Origin: SZUA-584 sp040768905
GTDB taxonomy: Bacteria > Bacillota > Clostridia > Christensenellales > SZUA-584
Reading direction: 5' to 3'
Length of the DNA stretch: 64,000 nt
Assembly (NCBI GenBank): GCA_040768905.1
Contig: JAXGMA010000001.1
Location: forward strand, 620,001-684,000
The notes below the pieces were generated by a model. That model had not been told where the DNA came from. It did no database searches and saw only the letters and a program-made list of their open reading frames with translations. The translations under genes were made by a program, and so were the position numbers. Below, one piece after another: positions 17,183-25,617 of this stretch (position 1 is its first letter; each line of letters opens with the position of its first letter).

Positions 17183-18003
17183 CGCATATCAACAGCCGCG
17201 GGGAGGCGCGCATGGTGCATGTTGGCGGAAAGGCTAAAACAGAAAGAACGGCGTCTGGTGAAGCACAGGTGATCATGAAAAAGCAGACCCTGGAATCTGT
17301 TCTTTTGGGCAACAGCAAAAAGGGGGATGTTTTTGCGGCAGCAAGGATTGCCGGCATCATGGCGGCTAAAAAAACGCACGAACTGATCCCGCTTTGCCAC
17401 CCTGTACCGCTGACCAGCGTGGAGGTAGAATTGCAGCCGCTGCTGCCGGACCGTATCCGGATCGTGGCCACTGCGCGCTGCAACCATGAAACGGGCGTAG
17501 AGATGGAAGCGCTGACGGCCGCTGCGACCGCTGCGCTGACCATCTACGATATGGCAAAGGCGGCAGATAAAGATATGCAGATAACGGGCGTAAGGCTGCT
17601 TTCCAAATACGGCGGCAAGTCAGGCGCGTATGTGCGAAGCCCCTATCTGCGCGAACTCAGCCTGCCCAAAGGCGGCGGCGAAAAACAGTTTTCAGCGGTC
17701 TATTCATCGGCCATAAACAAAATCGAACAGCTGGGACATCCGGGCTTGTGTATGAAAAAGTTTCATGCTGATCTGGTGATTGCGGATACAGAGCAAACGC
17801 TGCTGAAAAAGGGCAACATACTGCGCATCGGCGGAGCTAAGCTCGAAGTGACTGCTGAGAAGCACTGCTATCCAGACGAATGCAGTTTTTCCGGACGCAG
17901 TGAAGAATGCCCGCTGAAAACGGGCTGCGCATTTTTGCGCGTGATCTCTCCAGGGCGGGTGTTTGAAGGCGCTGAAGTAACGAAAGAGGGCATCGATGAT
18001 TGA
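17173..18003 (+). CDS. moaC: Cyclic pyranopterin monophosphate synthase MoaC with C-terminal MOSC-like domain
   Basis: MoaC converts the MoaA product to cyclic pyranopterin monophosphate. Residues ~1-160 are complete MoaC: ARMVHVGGKAKTERTA, the catalytic LIPLCHPVPLTSVEVE, ETGVEMEALTAAATAAL and LLSKYGGKSG. Residues ~175-276 match a small MOSC-type fold (KKFHADLVIADTE, KKGNILRIGGAKLEVT, VISPGRVFEGAEV) with a cysteine-rich insert (HCYPDECSF, EECPLKTGCAF). MOSC domains handle the mature cofactor or its sulfur, so the fusion joins an early and a late step. It starts 10 bp inside the moeA-PBP gene and overlaps moaA by 8 bp. Confidence 0.9.
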   Translation: MELTHINSRGEARMVHVGGKAKTERTASGEAQVIMKKQTLESVLLGNSKKGDVFAAARIAGIMAAKKTHELIPLCHPVPLTSVEVELQPLLPDRIRIVATARCNHETGVEMEALTAAATAALTIYDMAKAADKDMQITGVRLLSKYGGKSGAYVRSPYLRELSLPKGGGEKQFSAVYSSAINKIEQLGHPGLCMKKFHADLVIADTEQTLLKKGNILRIGGAKLEVTAEKHCYPDECSFSGRSEECPLKTGCAFLRVISPGRVFEGAEVTKEGIDD

Positions 18004-18946
18004 TCAGCTGGGAAGAAATATTGAATACCTGAGGCTTTCGGTTACAGAGCGGTGTACGCTCAAATGCACTTATTGCCGTTCAGATGAAGGGCTGTGCCCC
18101 AAAAAATCGGAGCTGTCGACTTCTGAATTCGTGCGCATTGTGAAGGTAATGGCGTCAATCGGAATCAAAAAGATACGGCTCACAGGCGGTGAACCGCTGC
18201 TCAGAAAGGATATCGTCACATTGATCGACTCGTTCTCACAAGTACCCGGTATCGAGGAGATCGCGATGACGACGAACGCGCAGCAGTTAAAAGGCATGGC
18301 CGAGAAGCTCAAAAAAGCCGGGCTTTCACGGCTCAATATCAGTCTTGATTCGCTCAGCAGCGATAAATATTCAAAGATCACAGGAGGCGGAGATCTCTTC
18401 TTGGTTCTTGAAGGGATTGAAGAAGCCATATCGGCAGGGCTGATGCCCATAAAGCTCAATGCTGTGCTGGTTAGAGGGACAAACGACGATGAGATTGATG
18501 ATTACATTGAACTGACAAGGGACAAGCCTGTTGATGTCAGGTTCATTGAGCTTATGCCCATTGGCAAACTGGGAGAAGATCCGACACTCAGAGTTCCCAC
18601 GGAGGAGATCCTAAAGGCACATCCGCAGCTTATACCGGTGCCCAAAAGGTACCCTTCGCAGCCTTCTGCGGATTATAAGATTGACGGCTATAAGGGCAGA
18701 GTGGGTTTTATAAGCCCCGTTTCCCACAAATTCTGCGGCGACTGCAACAGGGTCAGGGTGATGAGCGACGGCATGCTGCGCACGTGCCTTGGCGACAATG
18801 CGGAAGTTTTATTGAAGCCGGCACTGGCACAGGGGGACGAGATGCTTCTTGAAACGATACGAAAAGCCATTTATGAAAAGCCGCCCGGCCACTGTTTCGA
18901 GAAAGGTTTTTCATCCATAAAAGATATGAGCAAAATAGGAGGCTGA
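17996..18946 (+). CDS. moaA: GTP 3',8-cyclase (radical SAM)
   Basis: First committed step of molybdopterin synthesis, rearranging GTP. The 316 residues have the N-terminal [4Fe-4S] motif CTLKCTYC (C20, C24, C27), the SAM-binding LTGGEPLLR, the C-terminal cluster CGDCNRVRVMSDGMLRTCL, and end in the functionally important Gly-Gly tail (SKIGG). GAGGG lies before the ATG at 17996, which sits inside the end of moaC; the MOSC-MogA gene starts 1 bp after its stop. Confidence 0.96.
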   Translation: MIDQLGRNIEYLRLSVTERCTLKCTYCRSDEGLCPKKSELSTSEFVRIVKVMASIGIKKIRLTGGEPLLRKDIVTLIDSFSQVPGIEEIAMTTNAQQLKGMAEKLKKAGLSRLNISLDSLSSDKYSKITGGGDLFLVLEGIEEAISAGLMPIKLNAVLVRGTNDDEIDDYIELTRDKPVDVRFIELMPIGKLGEDPTLRVPTEEILKAHPQLIPVPKRYPSQPSADYKIDGYKGRVGFISPVSHKFCGDCNRVRVMSDGMLRTCLGDNAEVLLKPALAQGDEMLLETIRKAIYEKPPGHCFEKGFSSIKDMSKIGG

Positions 18947-18947
18947 C

Positions 18948-19874
18948 ATGGCTAAAATTGTTGCCATAAACGTAAGCGATAAAAAAGGCACTTACAAATA
19001 CCCGGTAGAAGGCGCCTTTCTGAAAAGAGAGCACGGCATCGAAGGCGATGCGCATGCCGGAAAGTGGCACAGGCAGGTCAGCCTGCTTGCGCAGGAAAGC
19101 GTAGACAAGATGGCGGCTATGGGCGTGGAAGACTTAACGCCTGGTAAATTTGCCGAAAACATAACCACTTTGGGGATCGCATTACATACGCTTGCGGTAG
19201 GGACGCGTCTTATGCTCGGAAATGCTGAGGTGGAAGTGTCGCAAATAGGAAAAAAATGCCACCAACATTGCGAGATATACAAAAAGGTTGGTATGTGCAT
19301 CATGCCTACTGAAGGCATTTTCGTAAAAGTCATCAAAGACGGGCATATAAAGCCGGAAGACGATATCAAAGTGCTGTACCGTCCCATCACGGCGCTCGTT
19401 CTTGTTGCCAGCGATAAAGGGTATAGGGGCGAAAGAGAAGATGCTTCCGGGCCGGCGCTCAAGAATGCGCTAGATGGCATCATGCAGGTTGCTGGTATTC
19501 ATGTGCTGCCCGATGACCGTAAAATGATCGCTGATTTTCTGAAAGAAGCCTGTGACAATGCGTACGCGGATATCATATTAACAAGCGGGGGCACGGGCTT
19601 TGCGCCCACTGATGTGACTCCGGAAGCGACTTTGGATGTCATCGAGCGCGCTGCCCCCGGACTGCCTGAGGCTATGCGGATCAAAAGCATGGAGATTACG
19701 GATCGCGCGATGCTCTCACGCGCTGTTGCAGGTATACGCAAAAAAACGCTGATCATCAACCTTCCCGGCAGTCCGAAAGCCGCCGTGGAATGCTTAGCCG
19801 CGGTCATCGGGGCGATGCCTCATGCCGTTGAAACACTGCGCGGAGAGACGTACGAATGTGCGAGAACAGACTGA
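18948..19874 (+). CDS. MOSC domain fused to MogA/MoaB-type molybdopterin adenylyltransferase
   Basis: 308 aa. Residues ~1-145 are a MOSC domain (VEGAFLKREHGIEGDAHAG, GKFAENITTLG, GTRLMLGNAEVEV, then a Cys/His block KKCHQHCEIYKKVGMCIM). Residues ~147-308 are a MogA/MoaB domain (LVLVASDKGYRGEREDASG, ILTSGGTGFAPTDVTPEAT, NLPGSPKAAVECL) that adenylylates molybdopterin before metal insertion by MoeA. AGGAGG overlaps the moaA stop. Last gene of the operon; a strong terminator follows. MOSC-Mog fusions are common in clostridia, but having two MOSC-type modules in one operon is less usual. Confidence 0.92.
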   Translation: MAKIVAINVSDKKGTYKYPVEGAFLKREHGIEGDAHAGKWHRQVSLLAQESVDKMAAMGVEDLTPGKFAENITTLGIALHTLAVGTRLMLGNAEVEVSQIGKKCHQHCEIYKKVGMCIMPTEGIFVKVIKDGHIKPEDDIKVLYRPITALVLVASDKGYRGEREDASGPALKNALDGIMQVAGIHVLPDDRKMIADFLKEACDNAYADIILTSGGTGFAPTDVTPEATLDVIERAAPGLPEAMRIKSMEITDRAMLSRAVAGIRKKTLIINLPGSPKAAVECLAAVIGAMPHAVETLRGETYECARTD

Positions 19875-19878
19875 TGGC

Positions 19879-19913
19879 AACACCGCCGGATGGACTCCGG
19901 CGGTGTTTTTTTT
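19879..19913 (+). terminator. Rho-independent terminator of the tungsten/molybdenum operon
   Basis: Perfect 11-bp stem (19880-19890 with 19896-19906) around TGGAC, followed by eight to nine T. The IS200-type elements begin inside this T-tract. Confidence 0.92.
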
Positions 19914-20668
19914 GTACACTTTAGTGTGATTTTGAGCGCAAAGCGGTCAAAATCAAATAAACCCCCGGCTATGCCGGGGGAAGACAGCGAGCTTTAGCTT
20001 CAAGCAAATACCTCCTATGTTAAAATGATGAGGTTTGCCGACCGCATCAAAAACAAAGGAGGCAGTCCAATGGACAAGAATAGTCTAGCACATACTATGT
20101 GGGAATGTAAGTATCACATTGTGTTTGCGCCGAAATACAGAAGACAAGTCATCTATGGGAAGCTGAAGAAAGACATAGGGAAAATCTTGCGGGAGCTGTG
20201 TGACAGAAAGGGGATAGAAATAATCGAAGCAGAGCTATGCCCAGATCATGTACATATGCTAGTGAGAATACCGCCGAAATTGAGCGTATCTCAGGTAATG
20301 GGGTATCTGAAAGGAAAAAGCTCACTAATAATATTTGATAGGCATGCGAATCTGAAATACAAATACGGAAGCAGGCATTTTTGGTGTAGAGGATACTACG
20401 TAGATACGGTTGGGAAAAATGCGAAAAGGATGCAGGAATATATCCGAAGGCAGCTACAGGAAGACGCCACCGCAGATCAGATAAGCATGAAGGAGTACAT
20501 TGACCCGTTTACGGGTAAGCCGACGAACAAAGGCAAGTAACAAGACCCTTTAGGGTCGGCCAGAGAATATTATGCGGTTGGCAAACGATTCAATGCGCTT
20601 GCAAGCGCAAGCCGGTAACATGCCCTTATAGGGCTAGAGCATACCACCGGCTAAGCCGGTGGTACTGA
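19911..20668 (+). mobile_element. IS200-type insertion sequence, copy 1 (758 bp)
   Basis: The repeat unit runs from about 19911 to 20668 and recurs at once as copy 2 with an offset of exactly 758 bp. The left end carries an interrupted 9-bp inverted repeat (19927-19955) and the stem CCCCCGGC/GCCGGGGG (19962-19980); the right end carries the hairpin ACCACCGGC/GCCGGTGGT (20643-20663). These subterminal hairpins and the lack of terminal inverted repeats and target duplications fit the IS200/IS605 group. Boundaries are uncertain by 2-3 nt because of shared T residues. It encodes TnpA only, no TnpB. Confidence 0.9.
20070..20540 (+). CDS. tnpA: IS200-type Y1 (HUH) transposase TnpA, copy 1
   Basis: Single-strand transposase, 156 aa. 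HUH motif at H60-V61-H62 (PDHVHMLV); the catalytic tyrosine is probably Y124 in MQEYIRRQLQ after YYVDTVGKN. GGAGG lies 8 nt before the ATG at 20070; the upstream in-frame ATGs lack an SD. Complete and likely active; as far as I can read it, the protein is the same as in copy 2. Confidence 0.95.
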   Translation: MDKNSLAHTMWECKYHIVFAPKYRRQVIYGKLKKDIGKILRELCDRKGIEIIEAELCPDHVHMLVRIPPKLSVSQVMGYLKGKSSLIIFDRHANLKYKYGSRHFWCRGYYVDTVGKNAKRMQEYIRRQLQEDATADQISMKEYIDPFTGKPTNKGK

Positions 20669-21426
20669 TTTGTACACTTTAGTGTGATTTTGAGCGCAAA
20701 GCGGTCAAAATCAAATAAACCCCCGGCTATGCCGGGGGAAGACAGCGAGCTTTAGCTTCAAGCAAATACCTCCTATGTTAAAATGATGAGGTTTGCCGAC
20801 CGCATCAAAAACAAAGGAGGCAGTCCAATGGACAAGAATAGTCTAGCACATACTATGTGGGAATGTAAGTATCACATTGTGTTTGCGCCGAAATACAGAA
20901 GACAAGTCATCTATGGGAAGCTGAAGAAAGACATAGGGAAAATCTTGCGGGAGCTGTGTGACAGAAAGGGGATAGAAATAATCGAAGCAGAGCTATGCCC
21001 AGATCATGTACATATGCTAGTGAGAATACCGCCGAAATTGAGCGTATCTCAGGTAATGGGGTATCTGAAAGGAAAAAGCTCACTAATAATATTTGATAGG
21101 CATGCGAATCTGAAATACAAATACGGAAGCAGGCATTTTTGGTGTAGAGGATACTACGTAGATACGGTTGGGAAAAATGCGAAAAGGATGCAGGAATATA
21201 TCCGAAGGCAGCTACAGGAAGACGCCACCGCAGATCAGATAAGCATGAAGGAGTACATTGACCCGTTTACGGGTAAGCCGACGAACAAAGGCAAGTAACA
21301 AGACCCTTTAGGGTCGGCCAGAGAATATTATGCGGTTGGCAAACGATTCAATGCGCTTGCAAGCGCAAGCCGGTAACATGCCCTTATAGGGCTAGAGCAT
21401 ACCACCGGCTAAGCCGGTGGTACTGA
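20669..21426 (+). mobile_element. IS200-type insertion sequence, copy 2 (758 bp)
   Basis: Direct tandem repeat of copy 1. Hairpins, leader and gene are in the same places plus 758 bp. Identity extends from the shared TTTGTACAC left edge to ACTGATT at the right edge, after which the flanks differ. It ends about 35 bp before the -35 box of the perR promoter. Confidence 0.9.
20828..21298 (+). CDS. tnpA: IS200-type Y1 (HUH) transposase TnpA, copy 2
   Basis: Translation matches copy 1 over all 156 residues, with the same GGAGG and ATG. The identity points to very recent duplication, or to ongoing homogenisation between adjacent copies. Confidence 0.95.
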   Translation: MDKNSLAHTMWECKYHIVFAPKYRRQVIYGKLKKDIGKILRELCDRKGIEIIEAELCPDHVHMLVRIPPKLSVSQVMGYLKGKSSLIIFDRHANLKYKYGSRHFWCRGYYVDTVGKNAKRMQEYIRRQLQEDATADQISMKEYIDPFTGKPTNKGK

Positions 21427-21461
21427 TTTTTGTGAGTCAACACATGAATCCTTTTTGTCGG

Positions 21462-21490
21462 TTGACAAAAAAACGAAGAGAGGATAGAAT
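21462..21490 (+). promoter_or_regulatory. Promoter of perR-katG
   Basis: Consensus TTGACA (21462-21467), 17-nt spacer, TAGAAT (21485-21490). Transcription should start near 21497. Confidence 0.85.
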
Positions 21491-21494
21491 TAAT

Positions 21495-21509
21495 TTATAC
21501 TCATTATAA
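21495..21509 (+). promoter_or_regulatory. Per box (PerR operator)
   Basis: TTATACTCATTATAA differs at one position from the Bacillus Per box TTATAATNATTATAA. It covers the predicted transcription start, so PerR bound there would block initiation. A second ATTATAAT lies at 21521-21528. Confidence 0.78.
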
Positions 21510-21547
21510 TATATGAATTCATTATAATTTATAGAAAGGGATTTGCT

Positions 21548-21964
21548 ATGAAGCATTTCGACAGCTTATCCGAAATACTAAGCAAAAAAAACATCAAACC
21601 TTCCATACAAAGAATAAAAATTCTTGAATACATGCTTGGGTGCAATGCACACCCGACAGTTGAGCAAATCTATGATGGCATGCGGACAAGGATGCATTCA
21701 TTATCCAAAGCAACGATATATAATACTCTCAGAACATTTGAAGAAAAAGGGCTGATCAGAGTCCTTTCTTTGGACAACACAGAGAACCGCTATGATATCA
21801 TCACAAGCGATCATGGCCATTTTGTGTGTCAAACATGTAAAAGAATCACTGATTTTGAAATGAGCTTTGACCATATCCACGTTGAACAACTTGATGACTG
21901 CAAGATAAACCAGAAAGACGTTTTTTATAAGGGCGTTTGTCAAAAATGCCTTCAAAATAAATAA
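21548..21964 (+). CDS. perR: Fur-family peroxide-responsive repressor, PerR-like
   Basis: 138-aa metal-dependent repressor sensing peroxide by iron-catalysed histidine oxidation. Structural zinc site C94xxC97 and C131xxC134; regulatory metal ligands at positions equivalent to Bacillus PerR: H35, D83, H89, H91 and D102. The Asp at 102 (not Glu) is the feature that separates PerR from Fur. Winged-helix recognition segment SKATIYNTLRTFEEKGLI. AAAGGG precedes the ATG. Its own promoter carries a Per box, and katG follows after 18 bp, so it probably represses itself and katG until peroxide appears. Confidence 0.92.
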   Translation: MKHFDSLSEILSKKNIKPSIQRIKILEYMLGCNAHPTVEQIYDGMRTRMHSLSKATIYNTLRTFEEKGLIRVLSLDNTENRYDIITSDHGHFVCQTCKRITDFEMSFDHIHVEQLDDCKINQKDVFYKGVCQKCLQNK

Positions 21965-21982
21965 AGAAAGTGGGGGAACATC

Positions 21983-24178
21983 ATGAGTGAGACGGGTAAA
22001 TGCCCGGTGACGGGCAGAACAAAACAAGCCACAGCGGGCAGCGGCACTTCAAACCGGGACTGGTGGCCAAACCAGTTAAATCTTAAGATTCTTCACCAGC
22101 ATTCCTGCCTGAGCAATCCGATGGATAAGGGCTTTAACTACGCAGAAGAATTCAAGAAGCTTGACTTGCAGGCCATAAAGAAAGACCTCTATGCGCTGAT
22201 GACCGACTCGCAGGACTGGTGGCCTGCCGATTACGGCCACTATGGTCCGCTGTTCATCCGGATGGCGTGGCACAGTGCGGGCACATACCGCATGGGCGAT
22301 GGCCGGGGGGGAGCGGGATCCGGAAGCCAGCGTCTTGCCCCGCTCAACAGCTGGCCTGACAACGCGAACCTTGACAAGGCGCGCCGTCTGCTATGGCCAA
22401 TCAAGCAAAAATACGGCAATAAAATATCCTGGGCAGACCTTATGATACTTGCCGGCAATTGTGCGCTTGAATCGATGGGGTTCAAAACGTTTGGTTTTGG
22501 CGGCGGGCGTGAGGATGTATGGGAGCCTGAAGAAGACATCTATTGGGGTTCTGAGGATAAATGGCTTGGCGATAGCCGCTATTCGGGTGACAGGAAGCTT
22601 GATAATCCTCTTGCTGCCGTGCAGATGGGGCTTATCTATGTGAATCCGGAAGGCCCGAACGGCAACCCTGATCCGGTCGCTTCGGGGAAAGATGTGCGGG
22701 AGACTTTTGCCCGCATGGCCATGGACGACGAAGAAACTGTCGCGTTGGTCGCCGGCGGCCACACGTTTGGCAAAGCCCACGGCGCAGGCGATGCGGCGCT
22801 TGTCGGCCCGGAACCTGAAGGTGCAAGCCTTGCGGAGCAGGGCCTTGGCTGGAAGAGCAGTTTTCGCAGCGGCAAAGGCGGCGACGCGATCACCAGCGGC
22901 ATTGAAGGCGCCTGGAAGCCGAAACCCACGAAATGGGATATGGGCTATCTGAAAGTGCTGTTCAAATACGAGTGGGAGCTGGTCAAGAGCCCGGCCGGTG
23001 CGAACCAGTGGCTGGCTAAAGATGTTGACGAAGATGATATGGTGGAAGATGCGCACGATCCTTCTAAGAAGCTGCGCCCCATGATGACCACGGCGGATAT
23101 GTCGCTGCGCTTTGATCCGATTTATGAACCTATCGCAAGGCGCTATCTGGAAAACCCGGAGGAGTTCGCGGATGCATTTGCCCGGGCGTGGTTTAAACTG
23201 ACACACCGCGACATGGGCCCGCTGGTGCGGTATCTCGGCGCTGAGGTGCCAAATGAGGAACTTATATGGCAGGATCCTGTGCCGGCAGCCGATCATGCAT
23301 TTATCGATAAGCAGGATATCAAAGATCTAAAGGCGAAGATCATGGCCTCGGGGCTGTCGGTCTCTGCGCTTGTTTCAACCGCCTGGGCATCGGCATCCAC
23401 GTTCCGCGGCTCTGACAAGCGCGGCGGAGCGAACGGTGCGCGGATACGTCTTGCGCCTCAGAAAGACTGGGAGGTCAACCAACCGGCGCGATTGAAGACG
23501 GTACTGCAGGTTCTTGAAAAAATACAATCGGATTTCAACAATACACAGCCCGGAAACAAGAGGGTCTCGCTGGCTGACATGATCGTACTGGGCGGCTGTG
23601 CGGCCATCGAGCAGGCAGCGAAGAATGCCGGTTATGACCTGAGCGTGCCTTTTGCCCCGGGACGTACAGACGCCACACAGGAGCAGACGGATGTGCAGTC
23701 ATTCTCGGTACTTGAGCCGGCGGCGGACGGATTCCGCAACTACCAGAAAGCCAAATACTCCGTAAAAGCAGAAGAACTGCTGGTCGATAAGGCACAGCTG
23801 CTGACATTGACCGCGCCTGAAATGACAGTCTTGATTGGCGGCATGCGTGTTTTGAATGCTAACTACGGGCAATCTCCGCATGGCGTGTTCACCAAAAGTC
23901 CAGAAGCGCTCACGAATGATTTCTTTGTGAATCTCCTTGACATGAATACAGCATGGAAGGCTGTCTCTGAAGATGAAGAGGTGTTCGAAGGCCGTGACCG
24001 CGCGACTGGTAAACTTAAGTGGACCGGCACACGCGTGGATCTGATTTTTGGTTCAAATTCACAGCTGAGGGCCATAGCGGAAGTCTATGCCTGTGCAGAT
24101 GCGCAGGATAAATTTGTACATGACTTCGTTGCCGCATGGAACAAGGTCATGAATGCAGACCGTTTCGACCTCGCCTGA
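21983..24178 (+). CDS. katG: Catalase-peroxidase KatG
   Basis: Bifunctional haem enzyme that removes H2O2 by catalase and peroxidase reactions. The 731 residues are full length with two peroxidase-like domains. Distal site R93, W96, H97 (RMAWHSAG); proximal His H260 (AGGHTFGKAHG); Y219 and M245 stand where the Trp-Tyr-Met crosslink of KatG forms with W96. GTGGGGG lies about 7 nt before the ATG. Co-transcribed with perR. KatG is patchy in clostridia, so horizontal gain of the perR-katG pair is possible but not shown here. Confidence 0.96.
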   Translation: MSETGKCPVTGRTKQATAGSGTSNRDWWPNQLNLKILHQHSCLSNPMDKGFNYAEEFKKLDLQAIKKDLYALMTDSQDWWPADYGHYGPLFIRMAWHSAGTYRMGDGRGGAGSGSQRLAPLNSWPDNANLDKARRLLWPIKQKYGNKISWADLMILAGNCALESMGFKTFGFGGGREDVWEPEEDIYWGSEDKWLGDSRYSGDRKLDNPLAAVQMGLIYVNPEGPNGNPDPVASGKDVRETFARMAMDDEETVALVAGGHTFGKAHGAGDAALVGPEPEGASLAEQGLGWKSSFRSGKGGDAITSGIEGAWKPKPTKWDMGYLKVLFKYEWELVKSPAGANQWLAKDVDEDDMVEDAHDPSKKLRPMMTTADMSLRFDPIYEPIARRYLENPEEFADAFARAWFKLTHRDMGPLVRYLGAEVPNEELIWQDPVPAADHAFIDKQDIKDLKAKIMASGLSVSALVSTAWASASTFRGSDKRGGANGARIRLAPQKDWEVNQPARLKTVLQVLEKIQSDFNNTQPGNKRVSLADMIVLGGCAAIEQAAKNAGYDLSVPFAPGRTDATQEQTDVQSFSVLEPAADGFRNYQKAKYSVKAEELLVDKAQLLTLTAPEMTVLIGGMRVLNANYGQSPHGVFTKSPEALTNDFFVNLLDMNTAWKAVSEDEEVFEGRDRATGKLKWTGTRVDLIFGSNSQLRAIAEVYACADAQDKFVHDFVAAWNKVMNADRFDLA

Positions 24179-24382
24179 AAAGCATGATAACTGACGGGTA
24201 TGATGGGGAAAGGGGCAGCCGATCCTGCCTCTTTTCCATGATCAAAAATTCAAAAATGCGTTTTGAAACCGTCGGCTTGATGGCCGATATGCGGATTTTT
24301 GTTTTCACGGCCAACATTCATTGATACGATTTTAATGAGCTTAATTGCAGCTTAAAAAGCTTGATTATTTTAAAGGATATAT

Positions 24383-25531
24383 ATGGAAATAAATAACAAC
24401 TATTGCGGTTATGAAACCGGGCCGATCAGGCCTCCGAGTGAGGCGGAAAGCCTGCTTCTGCGAGTATCAAGAAACTGTCCTTGGAATAAGTGCAGGTTCT
24501 GCGGCTTATACAAAAACAAAAAGTTCAGCATCAGGCGCCCTGAGCATGTGATCGCAGATATCGAAGCCATAAAATTTTGCATCGATACGATTAAAAGCGT
24601 GCAGGGAGAATTGGATATTCAAGCTGCCCGGCAGCGCATCGGCGAAGAACTCGGTCAGGGATGGGAATATGCTTATATCGCTGCTGCGCACTGGTACCGC
24701 AGCGGTGCAAAATCGGTATTTCTACAGGATGCCGACAGCATGCTCATCAAAACGGATGATATCGTGAGGATACTCAAAGCGCTGAAAAGCAGCTTTCCAA
24801 AGGTAGAGAGAGTCACGACATATTCGCGCTCAGACGCTGTAGCGCGCAAGAGCGATGAAGATCTGGTACGGATCAAAGAGGCGGGGCTTGACCGTCTGCA
24901 TATTGGGATGGAGACAGGCAGTGACAGGGTACTGAGGCTCGTATGCAAGGGCGCTGAAAAAGCCACGCATGTACTCGCAGGGCAAAAGGCAAAAAAGGCA
25001 GGTTTTGAACTTTCCGAGTACTATATGCCCGGCCTCGGCGGTAAAGAGTACTGGCAGGAGAACGCGCTTGAGACGGCAGATGCACTCAACAGGATCAATC
25101 CTGATTATATCCGGATACGTTCGTTTGCTTTAACGGAACGCGGAGAACTATGCGAAGATTACAGGAAAGGGGCATTGACACGGGCAAACGATATCCAGAC
25201 TGCCGAAGAGATTTTGCTGATGCTGAATAATCTTAAAGGCATTACAAGCACAATCGTCAGTGACCATATCGTCAATTTGATACCTGATGTGAGAGGCAAA
25301 TTGCCAGACGATCAACCAAAGATGGCCGATGCGATACAATGGTTTCTTGATCTTCCCGATGCGGACAAATTATTGTTCCGTATTGGCAGGAGGACAAACG
25401 CTATGAAGATGATCGCAGATTTTTATGACGAAGCCAAGCGTATGCGCACGCAAAGATACATTGAGCAAGAAGCCATTGACGATGCGAATGTCGATGACAT
25501 TGTGGATATGCTCATGAGCCGTTTTATCTGA
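24383..25531 (+). CDS. Radical SAM protein, function unknown
   Basis: 382 aa. The cluster motif is NCPWNKCRFC: CX4CX2C rather than the canonical CX3CX2C, a spacing seen in a family of uncharacterised radical SAM proteins with CPWNxCxFC. Further Elp3/MiaB-like fold signs: AAHWYRSGAKSVFLQDADSML, SRSDAVARKSDEDLVRIKEAGLDRLHIGMETGSDRVL and the GFELSEYYMPGLGG strand. The C-terminal ~100 residues are helical and unrecognised. Stands alone between katG and the aldolase gene. Substrate unknown. Confidence 0.88.
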   Translation: MEINNNYCGYETGPIRPPSEAESLLLRVSRNCPWNKCRFCGLYKNKKFSIRRPEHVIADIEAIKFCIDTIKSVQGELDIQAARQRIGEELGQGWEYAYIAAAHWYRSGAKSVFLQDADSMLIKTDDIVRILKALKSSFPKVERVTTYSRSDAVARKSDEDLVRIKEAGLDRLHIGMETGSDRVLRLVCKGAEKATHVLAGQKAKKAGFELSEYYMPGLGGKEYWQENALETADALNRINPDYIRIRSFALTERGELCEDYRKGALTRANDIQTAEEILLMLNNLKGITSTIVSDHIVNLIPDVRGKLPDDQPKMADAIQWFLDLPDADKLLFRIGRRTNAMKMIADFYDEAKRMRTQRYIEQEAIDDANVDDIVDMLMSRFI

Positions 25532-25536
25532 TTGGG

Positions 25537-25565
25537 TTGACAGTTTGCGATCTTAAAAATACGAT
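25537..25565 (+). promoter_or_regulatory. Promoter of the aldolase gene
   Basis: Consensus TTGACA (25537-25542), 17-nt spacer, TACGAT (25560-25565), about 50 bp before the start codon. Confidence 0.65.
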
Positions 25566-25617
25566 GTTCCATAATAAAGGCCAATACTGACAACAACAAC
25601 GAAAGGATCGAAAAATC

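Noticed and set aside
22391..23296. Minus-strand 301-codon ORF inside katG
   Set aside because: Antisense to katG in a GC-rich stretch with few stops; no rec motif or SD.
24190..24240. Imperfect hairpin after katG as a terminator
   Set aside because: GGAAAGGGGCAG/CTGCCTCTTTTCC pairs with a bulge, but no T-tract follows; too weak to call.
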